Part shown: positions 1 to 7,963 of the stretch, piece by piece
Layout of the letters: every line of letters begins with the position of its first letter
Numbering within the stretch: the first letter of the stretch is position 1
Source of the DNA: Aquipuribacter sp051216895
GTDB taxonomy: Bacteria; Actinomycetota; Actinomycetes; Actinomycetales; JBBAYJ01
NCBI RefSeq assembly: GCF_051216895.1
Contig: NZ_JBPKAO010000006.1
Span: forward strand, 62,001-126,000
Reading direction: 5' to 3'
Length of the DNA: 64,000 bases
Position numbers and translations under genes: made by a program
Notes under the pieces: model-generated
Told to the model about the DNA's origin: nothing
Databases searched by the model: none
Seen by the model: only the letters and a program-made list of their open reading frames with translations

Positions 1-2549
1 TGCCGCTTGAGCCAGGCCGACTGGAACGTGGGCAGCGCGAACGCGGCGGCGTGGGCCTTGCAGAACCCGAACGAGGCGAACGCCTTGAGCACCTCCCAGA
101 ACCGGCCCACGACCTCGGGGGTGTAGCCCCGCCGGACCGCGGTGGGCACGTACCACTGCTTGACGGCCAGCTGTCCGGCCGGTGAGCCCATCGAGCGGCG
201 GACCTCGTCGGCCTCGGCCAGCGTGCAGCCGGTGGTGACGGCGACGATCCGGATGACCTGCTCGTGGAAGACGACCACGCCGTAGGTCTCGGCCAGCACC
301 GGCTCGAGGTCCGGGTGCAGGTACTCGGGGGCGTTCCAGCCCTGCCGGGCCCGCAGGAACGGCGTCACCATGTCGGACTTGACCGGACCGGGCCGGAACA
401 GCGAGATGTCGGTGACGATGTCGGAGAAGCAGTCCGGCGCGAACTTGCCGACGAGCTCCCGCTGGCCGGGTGACTCGATCTGGAAGATCCCGAGCGTGCG
501 CGTGGTGCGGATCAGGGCGTAGGTGTCCGGGTCGTCGAGCGGGACCTGCTCGGGGTCGTCGACGTCGACGACCACGCCGTCGACCCGCTCGATCTCCCTG
601 GCCGCGTGCGCCATGGCCGACTGCATCCGGATGCCCAGCACGTCCAGCTTGAGCAGGCCGACCTCCTCGACGTCGTCCTTGTCGAGCTGGGTCATCGGGT
701 AGCCGTCGGCGCTGGGCTCGACCGGGGTGCGGTCCAGCAGGCCCGAGTCGGAGATGATCACCCCGCACGGGTGCAGCGCGACGTGGCGCGGCAGCCCGTC
801 GACGCCCTCGACCAGGTCGAAGAACTGCTCGAGGTCCGCCGAGGCGAGCCCGGAGGCCCGCAGCTCGGGCAGCTCCTCGATGGCCTTGCGGGCGTCGCGG
901 GCCCGGATGTGCGGGAAGGCCGTCGCGATGGCGTCGACCTCGCCGGGCGGCATCCCCAGCGCGGCGCCGACGTCCCGGACGGCGTGGCGCACCCGGTAGG
1001 TGTCCATCATCGACACGCAGGTGACCCGCTGCGGCCCGAACTGCGCGAGCACCGCGTCGTAGACCTCCATCCGACGGTCGGACTCCACGTCGACGTCGAC
1101 GTCGGGCAGCGTGGCCCGCAGCGGCGACAGGAACCGCTCCATCAGCAGGCCGTGGCGGACCGGGTCCACCCCGGAGACCCCCAGCACGTGGCAGACCAGG
1201 CTGCCGGCGCCCGAGCCGCGCGCGGCGACCCGGATGCCCAGACCGCGGGTCAGGTCGCACACCTGCGCGACGGTGAGGAAGTACCCGGCGAAGCCCAGCC
1301 GGTCGATCACGGCGAGCTCGTCGCCCAGCCGCGCCTCGATGTCGGCGGGACCGACCAGACCCGTCGGGGAGCGCACCGAGGAGGAGCCGTAGCGGCTCTG
1401 CAGGCCCTCGCGGCAGCGGGCGGCCAGCACGGCCTGCAGGTCGGTGGTGGCCGAGTAGCCCAGCACCTCGGCCTCGGGCAGGTGCACCGAGCCGACGGAC
1501 AGGTCGGCGGCCGGGTCGAGCCGGCACCGGTCGGCCAGCGCGGCCGTCGTGGCCAGCAGCCGGGCGGCCAGGGCGTCCGGGCCCGCCCCGGTCTCGCTGC
1601 CGGGCAGGCCGGCGGCCAGGACGGCGACCTCGCGCGCCCGCCGGGCCATGTCGGCCCCGTCGGCCAGGTGCCCGGCGGAGGTGGTGCGGTCCAGGTGGCG
1701 GGGGTCGAGGGCGACCAGGCGGCGGGCGGCGTCCAGCACGTCGACGACCAGGCCCTGGTCGGGGTCGACGTGGCGCACGGCGTTGGTGAGCACCGTCGGC
1801 ACCCCGGCGGCGTCGGCGACCGCGAGCATCCGCCCGGCCAGCCCGACGCTGCCCACGGTGTCGCGGCGGCTGCGGTGGTGGACGAGCTCGACGTACAGGC
1901 TGCCGGCCGGCAGCCGGGCCGCCCAGCGCCTGAGCAGCCGCACGGCCAGGTCGTCGCGGCGGGCGAGCACGGCCCGGCCGACCTCGGAGGTGGGTCCCAG
2001 CAGCACCGCCAGCGCAGGCGCCCCCGTCCCCCCGGTCGGCCCGGAGGTGTCGACGGCGTGGGAGACCAGCAGGTCCTCGGTGCTGACGGGACGACCGCGC
2101 GGGCTGCGGGCGTGCCCGGCGCTCACCAGCCGGCAGACCTGGGCCCAGCCCGCACCGGGCGGCAACCCGGTGCGGGGGTCGGCGGCGAGCGCGAGGACGG
2201 TGACGCGGGGGTGGCGGGGGTCGACCACGGCGCCTCCCCGGGCGGGGTTGCGCCGGGCCCCCGTCCCGCCCGTCCCGGCGCGGCCGCCCTGGGAGGGGTC
2301 GGCCCAGGCGGGCAGGCCGACGAGCGCCCCGGACGGCTCGACGGCCACGTCGACGCCCAGGACCGGGTCGATGCCGGCGTCGGCGCAGGCCACGGCGAAC
2401 TTGACCGCGCCGTAGCAGCCGTCGCGGTCGGTGAGGGCGAGCGCGTCCATGCCGAGCTCGGCCGCGCGGGCGACCAGCGCCGCCGGGGTCGAGGCCCCGT
2501 GGCGCAGCGAGTAGCCCGAGGCGACGTGGAGGTGGGTGAACGCGCTCAT
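1..2549 (-). CDS. dnaE2: Error-prone DNA polymerase III alpha subunit DnaE2 (ImuC), partial: 3' end outside the window
   Basis: The first 849 codons of a C-family DNA polymerase; the C-terminus lies beyond the left edge. The N-terminus has a PHP domain (FTHLHVASGYSLRHGAS, then LALTDRDG). The catalytic acidic motif LPDVDVDVESDRR sits near residue 480. Finger-domain sequences such as LGIFQIESPGQRELVG and FHEQVIRI follow, and the visible part ends at KAFASFGFCKAHAAAFALP. The PHP start and the preceding HEPN and DUF6504 genes match the actinobacterial DnaE2 type rather than replicative DnaE1. DnaE2 performs translesion synthesis after DNA damage and drives induced mutagenesis. The ATG lies 25 nt after the HEPN stop, so it is the third gene of an operon led by two LexA boxes. 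No strong ribosome site precedes it. Full-length DnaE2 has roughly 1,050-1,150 residues. Confidence 0.92.
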   Translation of the reverse strand, partial: MSAFTHLHVASGYSLRHGASTPAALVARAAELGMDALALTDRDGCYGAVKFAVACADAGIDPVLGVDVAVEPSGALVGLPAWADPSQGGRAGTGGTGARRNPARGGAVVDPRHPRVTVLALAADPRTGLPPGAGWAQVCRLVSAGHARSPRGRPVSTEDLLVSHAVDTSGPTGGTGAPALAVLLGPTSEVGRAVLARRDDLAVRLLRRWAARLPAGSLYVELVHHRSRRDTVGSVGLAGRMLAVADAAGVPTVLTNAVRHVDPDQGLVVDVLDAARRLVALDPRHLDRTTSAGHLADGADMARRAREVAVLAAGLPGSETGAGPDALAARLLATTAALADRCRLDPAADLSVGSVHLPEAEVLGYSATTDLQAVLAARCREGLQSRYGSSSVRSPTGLVGPADIEARLGDELAVIDRLGFAGYFLTVAQVCDLTRGLGIRVAARGSGAGSLVCHVLGVSGVDPVRHGLLMERFLSPLRATLPDVDVDVESDRRMEVYDAVLAQFGPQRVTCVSMMDTYRVRHAVRDVGAALGMPPGEVDAIATAFPHIRARDARKAIEELPELRASGLASADLEQFFDLVEGVDGLPRHVALHPCGVIISDSGLLDRTPVEPSADGYPMTQLDKDDVEEVGLLKLDVLGIRMQSAMAHAAREIERVDGVVVDVDDPEQVPLDDPDTYALIRTTRTLGIFQIESPGQRELVGKFAPDCFSDIVTDISLFRPGPVKSDMVTPFLRARQGWNAPEYLHPDLEPVLAETYGVVVFHEQVIRIVAVTTGCTLAEADEVRRSMGSPAGQLAVKQWYVPTAVRRGYTPEVVGRFWEVLKAFASFGFCKAHAAAFALPTFQSAWLKR

Positions 2550-2574
2550 CGGCGGACCGGCCGGGCGGGCGCCG

Positions 2575-3168
2575 TCACCGCGAGGCCGGGACCACGTCGG
2601 GCAGCACGGGCCGCCACGGCAGGGACAGCACCCGGGTGACGGCGCACAGGAACCGTTCGGCGTCGCGCAGCAGGTCGTCGGCGGCCCGGGAGTCGCAACC
2701 GCTGCGCTCGGGCAGCCGTGGCAGCCCGCCCAGGAACACGGCCCACTCCGTCAGCTCGGGCGCCAGCCGGGGCAGCACCTGCCACACGCTGCGCGGACGC
2801 GACCGGGCCGGACCCGGCCGACCCCGCACCGCGAGGACCGCCGTGGCCGCGCGCAGCGCCGCCAGGTGCGCGCCGGACCAGCGGGCCCGGGCGTCCAGCT
2901 CCGCGGCTGCGGTCCGCAGGCCCTCGCGCGAGCGCTCCAGCAGCGCCACGACCGCGGCGTTGACCTCGGCCGCACCGTCCGAGCCCGCACCGTCCGAACC
3001 TGCACCGTCCGAACCTGCACCGTCCGAACCTGCACCGTCCGAACCCGCACCGTCCGAACCCGCACCGTCCGAACCCGCACCGTCCGAGCCCGCACCGTGG
3101 TCCGGGAGGACGACGACCTGGTCGGGGCGGACCTGGTCGATCAGTCGAGCCGGCACAGCAACCACCAC
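2575..3168 (-). CDS. SAV_6107-family HEPN domain protein with GAGSD repeat tail
   Basis: A 197-residue protein. After a short variable start, residues about 25-65 consist of eight tandem GAGSD pentapeptides. A helical domain follows (VNAAVVALLERSREGLRTAAAELDAR onward, to WAVFLGGLPRLPERSG) that I recognise as the SAV_6107-type HEPN fold found beside dnaE2 in Streptomyces and relatives. HEPN domains are often RNases or partners of nucleotidyltransferases; no RX4-6H catalytic motif is obvious, so activity cannot be claimed. The GTG start overlaps the DUF6504 gene by 28 nt, and an internal start after the repeat is possible. Inference: an SOS-induced accessory of DnaE2. The tail is low-complexity and probably disordered. 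Confidence 0.75.
   Translation of the reverse strand: MVVAVPARLIDQVRPDQVVVLPDHGAGSDGAGSDGAGSDGAGSDGAGSDGAGSDGAGSDGAGSDGAAEVNAAVVALLERSREGLRTAAAELDARARWSGAHLAALRAATAVLAVRGRPGPARSRPRSVWQVLPRLAPELTEWAVFLGGLPRLPERSGCDSRAADDLLRDAERFLCAVTRVLSLPWRPVLPDVVPASR
2972..3091. repeat. Eight tandem copies of a 15-bp unit (in-frame minisatellite)
   Basis: The unit GCACCGTCCGAACCC (plus strand) repeats eight times without interruption. The only changes are A/G at position 12 and C/T at position 15. On the minus strand each unit encodes GAGSD. Because 15 is a multiple of three, copy changes keep frame, so this is a candidate length-variable locus inside the HEPN gene. Confidence 0.97.
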
Positions 3169-3497
3169 TCGTCCTGCCGGTCGTCACGAGCACGGTCGGC
3201 CGGAGCACCGGCACCGGCACCGGCCATCGCGGGCACGGCGACGGCCTGGGCCAGGTCGTACACACCCGTGCCGAGCTGACGCCCGGCGCCCGCCTCGACC
3301 CGCCACACCGTCCGCTCGGGCGCGACCCGGTGCCCGGGGGTGCGGGCGGCCTCCCACCACGGCTCGCTCTCCAGCCAGGTGGCCTGCACCTCGCGGACCA
3401 CGTACAACCGGCCGCGCCACAGGAAGGCGTCCGGGACCCCGGTGGCGTCCCCGGTGGTGGTGGTCCTGACCTGGACGGGCTCGTCGTGACGGCGCAC
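3141..3497 (-). CDS. DUF6504 family protein, first gene of the SOS dnaE2 operon
   Basis: A 118-residue protein with the DUF6504 pattern: an N-terminal EPVQVRTTTTGDATGVPDAFLWRGRLYVVREV strand-rich part (about residues 6-37), a WW-containing middle (EPWWEAAR) and a C-terminal aromatic end, DEWWLLCRLD. The GTG start is fixed by a good ribosome site (GAGGAGGT, 6 nt upstream). It lies 37 nt downstream of two LexA boxes and overlaps the HEPN gene by 28 nt. The family is known from actinobacteria next to translesion polymerases (ImuB, DnaE2); its biochemical role is not established. Inference: a small DNA-damage-induced partner of the polymerase. Confidence 0.8.
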   Translation of the reverse strand: MRRHDEPVQVRTTTTGDATGVPDAFLWRGRLYVVREVQATWLESEPWWEAARTPGHRVAPERTVWRVEAGAGRQLGTGVYDLAQAVAVPAMAGAGAGAPADRARDDRQDEWWLLCRLD

Positions 3498-3533
3498 GAT
3501 GACCTCCTCAGGGTGTTGTCGTGGCGATGATGT

Positions 3534-3549
3534 TCGAACACGTGTTCGT
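3534..3549. promoter_or_regulatory. LexA (SOS) box 1
   Basis: TCGAACACGTGTTCGT matches the mycobacterial and Gram-positive SOS consensus TCGAAC-N4-GTTCGA at all but the last base; its core is a perfect 14-bp palindrome. It abuts box 2, sharing base 3549, in the gap between the divergent DUF6504 and ybaK-like genes. It lies 37 nt before the DUF6504 start. Confidence 0.88.
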
Positions 3550-3564
3550 CGAACGCGTGTTCGA
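3549..3564. promoter_or_regulatory. LexA (SOS) box 2, perfect consensus
   Basis: TCGAACGCGTGTTCGA is an exact TCGAAC-N4-GTTCGA palindrome. Two side-by-side sites on opposite phases of the helix suggest tight repression of the leftward dnaE2 cassette. The rightward ybaK-like gene has its own -10 box 100 bp away, so it is probably not SOS-controlled. Confidence 0.92.
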
Positions 3565-3663
3565 ACAGTAGGCCGGTCGCCGGCATCCGTCCACCGCCCC
3601 GGCGAGTCGCCCGCCAGGACGGGGAGGGCACCCGCAGAGGCCCCCCCGGGAGCCCCGTCGTCC

Positions 3664-3669
3664 TAGGCT
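3664..3669 (+). promoter_or_regulatory. Putative -10 box TAGGCT for a leaderless ybaK-like mRNA
   Basis: TAGGCT fits the actinobacterial TANNNT -10 element and ends 7 nt before the GTG at 3677. Transcription would begin at or next to the start codon. No Shine-Dalgarno sequence is present. Confidence 0.6.
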
Positions 3670-3676
3670 CCGGTCC

Positions 3677-4225
3677 GTGACCGAACCCCTCGACCTCACC
3701 GACCACCCGGGCGTCACCCGGGTGCGGCAGGCCCTGGCGCAGGCCGGCGTGCCCGACCGCATCCAGGTGCTGGACGCCGGCGCCCGCACCGCGGCCGAGG
3801 CCGCCGCCTCCCTCGGCGTGGGCGTCGCCCGGATCGCCAACTCGCTGGTCTTCGTCGCCCACCCGCACCCCGACGCCATGGGCGACGGCGACCCGTTCCC
3901 GGTCCTCGTCATGGCCTCCGGCGGGCACCGCGTCGACACCGACCTCGTCGCCGACCTGCTCGAGGTGGCCAGGGTCCGCCGGGCCGAGCCGGACCTGGTC
4001 CGCAGCGCCACCGGCTTCGTCATCGGCGGGGTGTCCCCCGTCGGGCACCCGAGCCCGCTGCCGACCCTGGTCGACGCCTCGCTGGCGGAGCTGGGCGAGG
4101 TGTGGGCGGCTGCCGGTCACCCGCACACGGTGTTCCCCACCGGCCACGACGAGCTGGTGCGCCTGACGGGTGGCCGCAGCGCCGTGGTGGGCCCGCCCCT
4201 GACCGCGGCGGGCGACGCCACCTAG
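3677..4225 (+). CDS. YbaK/EbsC (ProX-like) aminoacyl-tRNA deacylase domain protein
   Basis: A 182-residue single-domain protein of the YbaK/prolyl-tRNA editing fold. Recognisable landmarks are GVARIANSLVFVA (about residues 50-62), VLVMASGGHRVD, and FVIGGVSPVGHPSPLPTLVD (about 113-132). The family removes wrongly attached amino acids from tRNA in trans. In E. coli YbaK a key lysine falls in the strand corresponding to IANSLVF; here that position is Asn, as I recall for a large actinobacterial subfamily, so the substrate may differ. It starts at a GTG with a -10 box 7 nt upstream (leaderless). It is monocistronic or read through into the carotenoid operon, whose own promoter overlaps its stop codon. 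Confidence 0.85.
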   Translation: MTEPLDLTDHPGVTRVRQALAQAGVPDRIQVLDAGARTAAEAAASLGVGVARIANSLVFVAHPHPDAMGDGDPFPVLVMASGGHRVDTDLVADLLEVARVRRAEPDLVRSATGFVIGGVSPVGHPSPLPTLVDASLAELGEVWAAAGHPHTVFPTGHDELVRLTGGRSAVVGPPLTAAGDAT

Positions 4226-4228
4226 ACT
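4223..4228 (+). promoter_or_regulatory. Putative -10 box TAGACT overlapping the upstream stop codon
   Basis: TAGACT uses the TAG stop of the ybaK-like gene and lies 7 nt before the ATG of the cruF-like gene. This spacing is typical of a leaderless promoter and would start the cruF-GT2-crtD operon. Confidence 0.6.
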
Positions 4229-4235
4229 CCCCGTC

Positions 4236-5162
4236 ATGCCCGACGAAGGACAGCGAACCCCTCGCCGCGCCTTCCTGTCCCCGCTGGGGCTGCCGCTGGT
4301 GCTGGCGGGGCTGACGCTGCTGGCGCAGATCACCTACCCGCTGCTGGACGGGCGGGCCCTCGTGGTGTCCACCGTCGTGACGGTCCTGCTGTTCTGCGCG
4401 ACGAGCCTGAGCCACGCCGCGCTGAGCCTGGGCGCCCGCGCGGCCGTCCTCCTCCTGCTCGTCGCCGGGGGCATCGGACTCGTCGCCGAGGCCGTCGGCA
4501 CGGCCACGGGCTTCCCGTTCGGCCCGTACGAGTACACCGGGACGCTGGGCCCGGAGGTGCTCGACGTGCCCGTCGTCATCCCGCTGGCCTGGACCATGAT
4601 GGCCTGGCCGACGCTGCTGCTGGGACGACGGCTGGCCGCCGCCGTCCTCGGCCGGGTCGACAACCGGCTCGGCCGTCGCACGGCGGCCTTCCTGCGGGCG
4701 GTCGTCACGGCCGCGGTGGGAGGTTTCGCCCTGGCCTCCTGGGACCTCTACCTCGACCCGCAGATGACCGACGCCGGCCACTGGGTCTTCTCCTCCCCCG
4801 AGCCCGGCCTGCCGGGCGTGCCGGGGATCCCGCTGACGAACTACGCGGGGTGGCTGCTGGTCGCCGTCCTCATGATCAGCGTGCTCGACGCCGTGATCCC
4901 CAACCGCGAGGTCGAGGAGTCGGTGCCCGCCCTGATGCTCGCCTGGACCTGGCTCGGCTCCGGTCTCGCGAACGTGGCCTTCTTCGGCCGGCCCGAGGTG
5001 GCCGCGTACGGCTTCGTCGGGATGGGCCTGGTGGTGGCCCCCTACCTGTGGCTGTTCTCCCGCCACCACCGCCGGACCGCGGCGACCGGCTCGACCGGGC
5101 CGCCCGGGACGAACGGGCCGAACGGGCCGCGTCACCCCCTCCCGCGACCGACGCGAGCGTGA
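4236..5162 (+). CDS. cruF: CruF-like carotenoid hydratase (DUF422 / carotenoid biosynthesis protein)
   Basis: A 308-residue integral membrane protein with about seven hydrophobic helices. It carries the DUF422 signature GFPFGPYEYTGTLGPEVLDVP (about residues 92-111), the WDLYLDPQM motif and GIPLTNYAGW. Members include CruF (gamma-carotene 1',2'-hydratase of cyanobacteria, Deinococcus and Salinibacter) and haloarchaeal bisanhydrobacterioruberin hydratase; both add water across the psi-end C1-C2 double bond. The C-terminal 35 residues are Pro/Gly-rich and look disordered. It overlaps the next gene by GTGA, and the desaturase follows by another 4-nt overlap, so the three are coupled. Inference: it makes a 1'-hydroxy end group that the GT2 can glycosylate. 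Confidence 0.85.
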   Translation: MPDEGQRTPRRAFLSPLGLPLVLAGLTLLAQITYPLLDGRALVVSTVVTVLLFCATSLSHAALSLGARAAVLLLLVAGGIGLVAEAVGTATGFPFGPYEYTGTLGPEVLDVPVVIPLAWTMMAWPTLLLGRRLAAAVLGRVDNRLGRRTAAFLRAVVTAAVGGFALASWDLYLDPQMTDAGHWVFSSPEPGLPGVPGIPLTNYAGWLLVAVLMISVLDAVIPNREVEESVPALMLAWTWLGSGLANVAFFGRPEVAAYGFVGMGLVVAPYLWLFSRHHRRTAATGSTGPPGTNGPNGPRHPLPRPTRA

Positions 5163-6268
5163 GCCGCGGCCCCGAGCGGCTCACCGTCCTCGGCACCGGG
5201 CTGGCCGTCGCCCTCACGGCCCACACGGCGTGGAACGTCACCCGGCTGCGGCGTCCCGGCGACGAGCCGCCGCCCACCGCCGAACGGGTCAGCGTCCTGG
5301 TGCCGGCCCGCGACGAGGAGGCCTCGCTGCCCGCCCTGCTGGACTCGCTGTCCGAGCAGACCGGGGTCGCGGACCTCGAGGTCCTCGTCTGCGACGACGG
5401 CAGCACCGACGCCACGGCCGAGACCGTCCGCGACACGGCCCGCCGCGACGGGAGGGTGCGGCTGCTGACCGGGCAGGAACGTCCCGACGGCTGGGGGGGC
5501 AAGCCCTTCGCCTGCCACCAGCTGGCCGAGGCCGCGACCGGGTCCGTGCTGCTGTTCGTGGACGCCGACGTCGTCCTGGCCCCGCACGCCGTCGCCGCCA
5601 CCGTCGACCTGCTCCGTCGCGCCCGCCTCGACCTCGTGTCGCCCTACCCCCGGCAGCTGGCCGTCACCCCCGGCGAGCGCCTGGTCCAGCCGCTGCTGCA
5701 GTGGTCCTGGCTGACCACGCTCCCGCTGGACGCCGCCGAGCGCTCCCCGCGCGCCAGCCTGGCCGCGGCCAACGGCCAGCTGCTCGCCGTCGACGCCGCC
5801 GCCTACCGACGCGCCGGTGGTCACGCGGCGGTGGCGGGCGAGGTGCTGGAGGACATCGCCCTGCTCCGCGCGGTCAAGCGCACGGGCGGTCGAGGGGTGC
5901 CCTGCGACGGCTCCCGCGTCGCCTCGTGCCGGATGTACACCTCGTGGGCCCAGGTCCAGGACGGCTACTCCAAGTCGCTGTGGTCAGCGTTCGGGTCCCC
6001 CGCCGGTGCGGCGGCCGTCATGGCGGTGCTCGGTCTCGTCTACGTCTGGCCGGCCGCGGCGGCGCTGCGCGGCTCCCGGGTCGGCCTGCTCGGCGTGGGC
6101 GCCGGGGTCCTCGGCCGCTACCTCACCGCGGAGGCGACGGGGGCCCGTTCCCTGCCCGACGCCCTGGCGCACCCGGTGTCGGTCCTGGCCGCGGCGTACC
6201 TCACCACCCGCTCGTTCGTGGGACGGTACCGGGGCACGCTGCGGTGGAAGGGCAGGGAGGTCCGGTGA
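5159..6268 (+). CDS. cruG: Family 2 glycosyltransferase, CruG-like
   Basis: A 369-residue GT-A fold enzyme. The nucleotide-sugar part begins SVLVPARDEEASLPALLDSL (about residues 43-62). It continues with CDDGSTDAT and a metal-binding FVDADVVL (DxD equivalent, about residue 135). A Q-x-x-R/K-W-type region (DGYSKSLWSAF) and hydrophobic C-terminal helices anchor it to the membrane. The GTG start at 5159 overlaps the cruF stop; a longer upstream frame exists only as a shadow inside cruF. In Synechococcus CruG adds a sugar to the hydroxyl made by CruF, and this arrangement suggests the same job. The sugar cannot be told from sequence. Confidence 0.82.
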   Translation: MSRGPERLTVLGTGLAVALTAHTAWNVTRLRRPGDEPPPTAERVSVLVPARDEEASLPALLDSLSEQTGVADLEVLVCDDGSTDATAETVRDTARRDGRVRLLTGQERPDGWGGKPFACHQLAEAATGSVLLFVDADVVLAPHAVAATVDLLRRARLDLVSPYPRQLAVTPGERLVQPLLQWSWLTTLPLDAAERSPRASLAAANGQLLAVDAAAYRRAGGHAAVAGEVLEDIALLRAVKRTGGRGVPCDGSRVASCRMYTSWAQVQDGYSKSLWSAFGSPAGAAAVMAVLGLVYVWPAAAALRGSRVGLLGVGAGVLGRYLTAEATGARSLPDALAHPVSVLAAAYLTTRSFVGRYRGTLRWKGREVR

Positions 6269-7842
6269 GCAGAGTCGTCGTGGTGGGAGCAGGCCTGGGA
6301 GGCCTGGCCACCGCCGTCCGGCTGGCCCACGCGGGTCACGACGTGACGGTGCTGGAGCAGTCGGCCGCCGTCGGCGGCAAGCTCGGCCGCTACGCCCGGG
6401 ACGGGTTCGTCTTCGACACCGGGCCGTCGCTGCTGACGCTCCCGTCGGTCTACGAGGACCTGTTCGCCCGGACCGGGGCCCCGCTGAGCCGCGTGCTGGA
6501 CCTCGTCGCCCTGGACCCCGCGTTCCGCTACCGGTTCGCCGACGGCACCGTCCTGGACGTGCCCGGCGGCGGGGGCCGCCGGGTGGCCGCGGCCATGGAC
6601 GCGGCCCTCGGCGAGGGCACGGGGGCCCAGTGGCTGGCGTTCCTGGAGCGGGCCGGCGCGATCTGGTCCGCCACCCGCGGGCCGTTCCTGGAGTCCCCGC
6701 TGGACGGGGTCAGGACGCTGGCCCGGGAGTCCCGCCGGGTCGACGACCTGGTGCGCATCGCGCCGTGGCGGAGCCTGCGCTCGCTGGGCCGGAAGTACCT
6801 GAAGGACCCGCGCCTGCGCACCCTGCTGGACCGGTACGCCACCTACACCGGCTCCGACCCGCGGCGCGCCCCCGCCGCCCTGGCCACCGTCCCCTACGTC
6901 GAGCAGACCTACGGCGCCTGGTACGTGCGAGGCGGGCTGCAGCAGCTGGGTGACGCGCTGGCGCAGCGGGCGCTGGAGTGCGGCGCCCGTGTCCGCACCG
7001 GCGCCGACGTGGCCGAGATCATCGTCAAGGACGTGCCCGGCCCCACAGGCTGGCGCACCCAGGGCGTCCGGCTGCGCGACGGCTCGGTGGTGGACGCCGA
7101 CGTCGTGGTGTCCAACGCCGACGCCGCCCACACCTACCACGAGCTGCTCGCCGGCCCCCCGGGCGAGCTGGGCCGGCGCCGGCTGCGCAAGGCCGACCCC
7201 TCGCTGTCCGGGTTCGTCCTCATGCTGGCGCTGCGCGGGCGGACCGAGGGCCTGCAGCACCACACCGTGCTGTTCCCCGCCGACTACGACGACGAGTTCG
7301 ACTCGGTGTTCGGCACCGGCAAGCACCGCGGCCACCCCCGTCCCGCGCCGGACCCGACGGTCTACGTCTCGGCCCCGGACGACCCCGCGCTGCGCCCGGA
7401 CGACGACCACGAGTCCTGGTTCGTCCTGGTCAACGCCCCGCGCCACCGCCCGGGCGACCCCACCCGCGGGGTGGACTGGTGCGCCGAGGGCCTGGCCGAG
7501 ACCTACGCCGACCGGGTGCTGGAGGTGATGGCCGAGCGCGGGCTGGACGTCCGTGACCGCGTCCTGTGGCGGGTCGTGCGCACCCCCGCCGACCTCGAGC
7601 AGGCCACCCGCAGCGTCGGGGGCTCCATCTACGGCAGCTCCAGCAACGGCGCCCGCTCGGCGTTCCTGCGACCGGCCAACGCCAGCAACGTCGAGGGCCT
7701 GTACCTGGTGGGCGGCTCCGCGCACCCCGGCGGTGGCATCCCCCTGGTGGCGATGAGCGCCGCGATCGTGGCGGACCTGGTGGGCGCCCCGACGGAGGAG
7801 ACGCCCCCGGCCCCCGACCCGGACGACGCACCGCCTGCGTGA
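6265..7842 (+). CDS. crtD: CrtI/CrtD-family carotenoid desaturase (second phytoene-desaturase-like enzyme)
   Basis: A 525-residue FAD/NAD(P)-dependent oxidoreductase. It has an N-terminal dinucleotide fold VVVGAGLGGLATAVRLAHAG (residues 4-23), the substrate-side FDTGPSLLTLPSVY, and the C-terminal signature GLYLVGGSAHPGGGIPLV. The length suits CrtI, CrtD and CrtO relatives. It is GTGA-coupled to the glycosyltransferase. Together with CruF this points to a 3,4-desaturase acting on the hydroxylated end (CrtD-like); an oxygenase role (CrtO/CrtNb type) cannot be excluded. It is clearly distinct from the crtI at 10442-12013. A small hairpin begins just after its stop. Confidence 0.8.
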   Translation: MSRVVVVGAGLGGLATAVRLAHAGHDVTVLEQSAAVGGKLGRYARDGFVFDTGPSLLTLPSVYEDLFARTGAPLSRVLDLVALDPAFRYRFADGTVLDVPGGGGRRVAAAMDAALGEGTGAQWLAFLERAGAIWSATRGPFLESPLDGVRTLARESRRVDDLVRIAPWRSLRSLGRKYLKDPRLRTLLDRYATYTGSDPRRAPAALATVPYVEQTYGAWYVRGGLQQLGDALAQRALECGARVRTGADVAEIIVKDVPGPTGWRTQGVRLRDGSVVDADVVVSNADAAHTYHELLAGPPGELGRRRLRKADPSLSGFVLMLALRGRTEGLQHHTVLFPADYDDEFDSVFGTGKHRGHPRPAPDPTVYVSAPDDPALRPDDDHESWFVLVNAPRHRPGDPTRGVDWCAEGLAETYADRVLEVMAERGLDVRDRVLWRVVRTPADLEQATRSVGGSIYGSSSNGARSAFLRPANASNVEGLYLVGGSAHPGGGIPLVAMSAAIVADLVGAPTEETPPAPDPDDAPPA

Positions 7843-7869
7843 GGTCCGACCGGGGAGGAGGGCCGGACC
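7843..7869 (+). terminator. Possible terminator hairpin after the cruF-cruG-crtD operon
   Basis: GGTCCG directly after the stop codon pairs with CGGACC at 7864-7869; the stem extends by two GC pairs past one mismatch. There is no T-tract, which is common in this GC range. Confidence 0.4.
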
Positions 7870-7963
7870 GGTGCGGTGCGGGCCGCCCCTCACCCGCGCC
7901 AGGTGATGACTGCTCCTGGTGGCCCGGAGGACCCTGGAGCCCTCGCTCCCACCGGAGGTCGCC

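Noticed and set aside
606..2639. A 677-codon plus-strand frame rich in Gly, Val, Gln and Arg
   Set aside because: It is antisense to dnaE2; its composition is that of a GC-rich shadow frame and no domain is visible.
2972..3091. Tandem array considered as CRISPR or as a protein-binding iteron
   Set aside because: Units are directly contiguous without spacers and lie in frame inside a gene.
2546..4333. A 595-codon minus-strand frame across the DUF6504, HEPN and ybaK-like genes
   Set aside because: It overlaps three well-supported genes in other frames, crosses the LexA region, and is low-complexity.
4850..5158. Upstream extension of the GT2 frame inside cruF
   Set aside because: The translated part is Arg-rich shadow sequence; the GTG at 5159 overlapping the cruF stop begins the recognisable protein.
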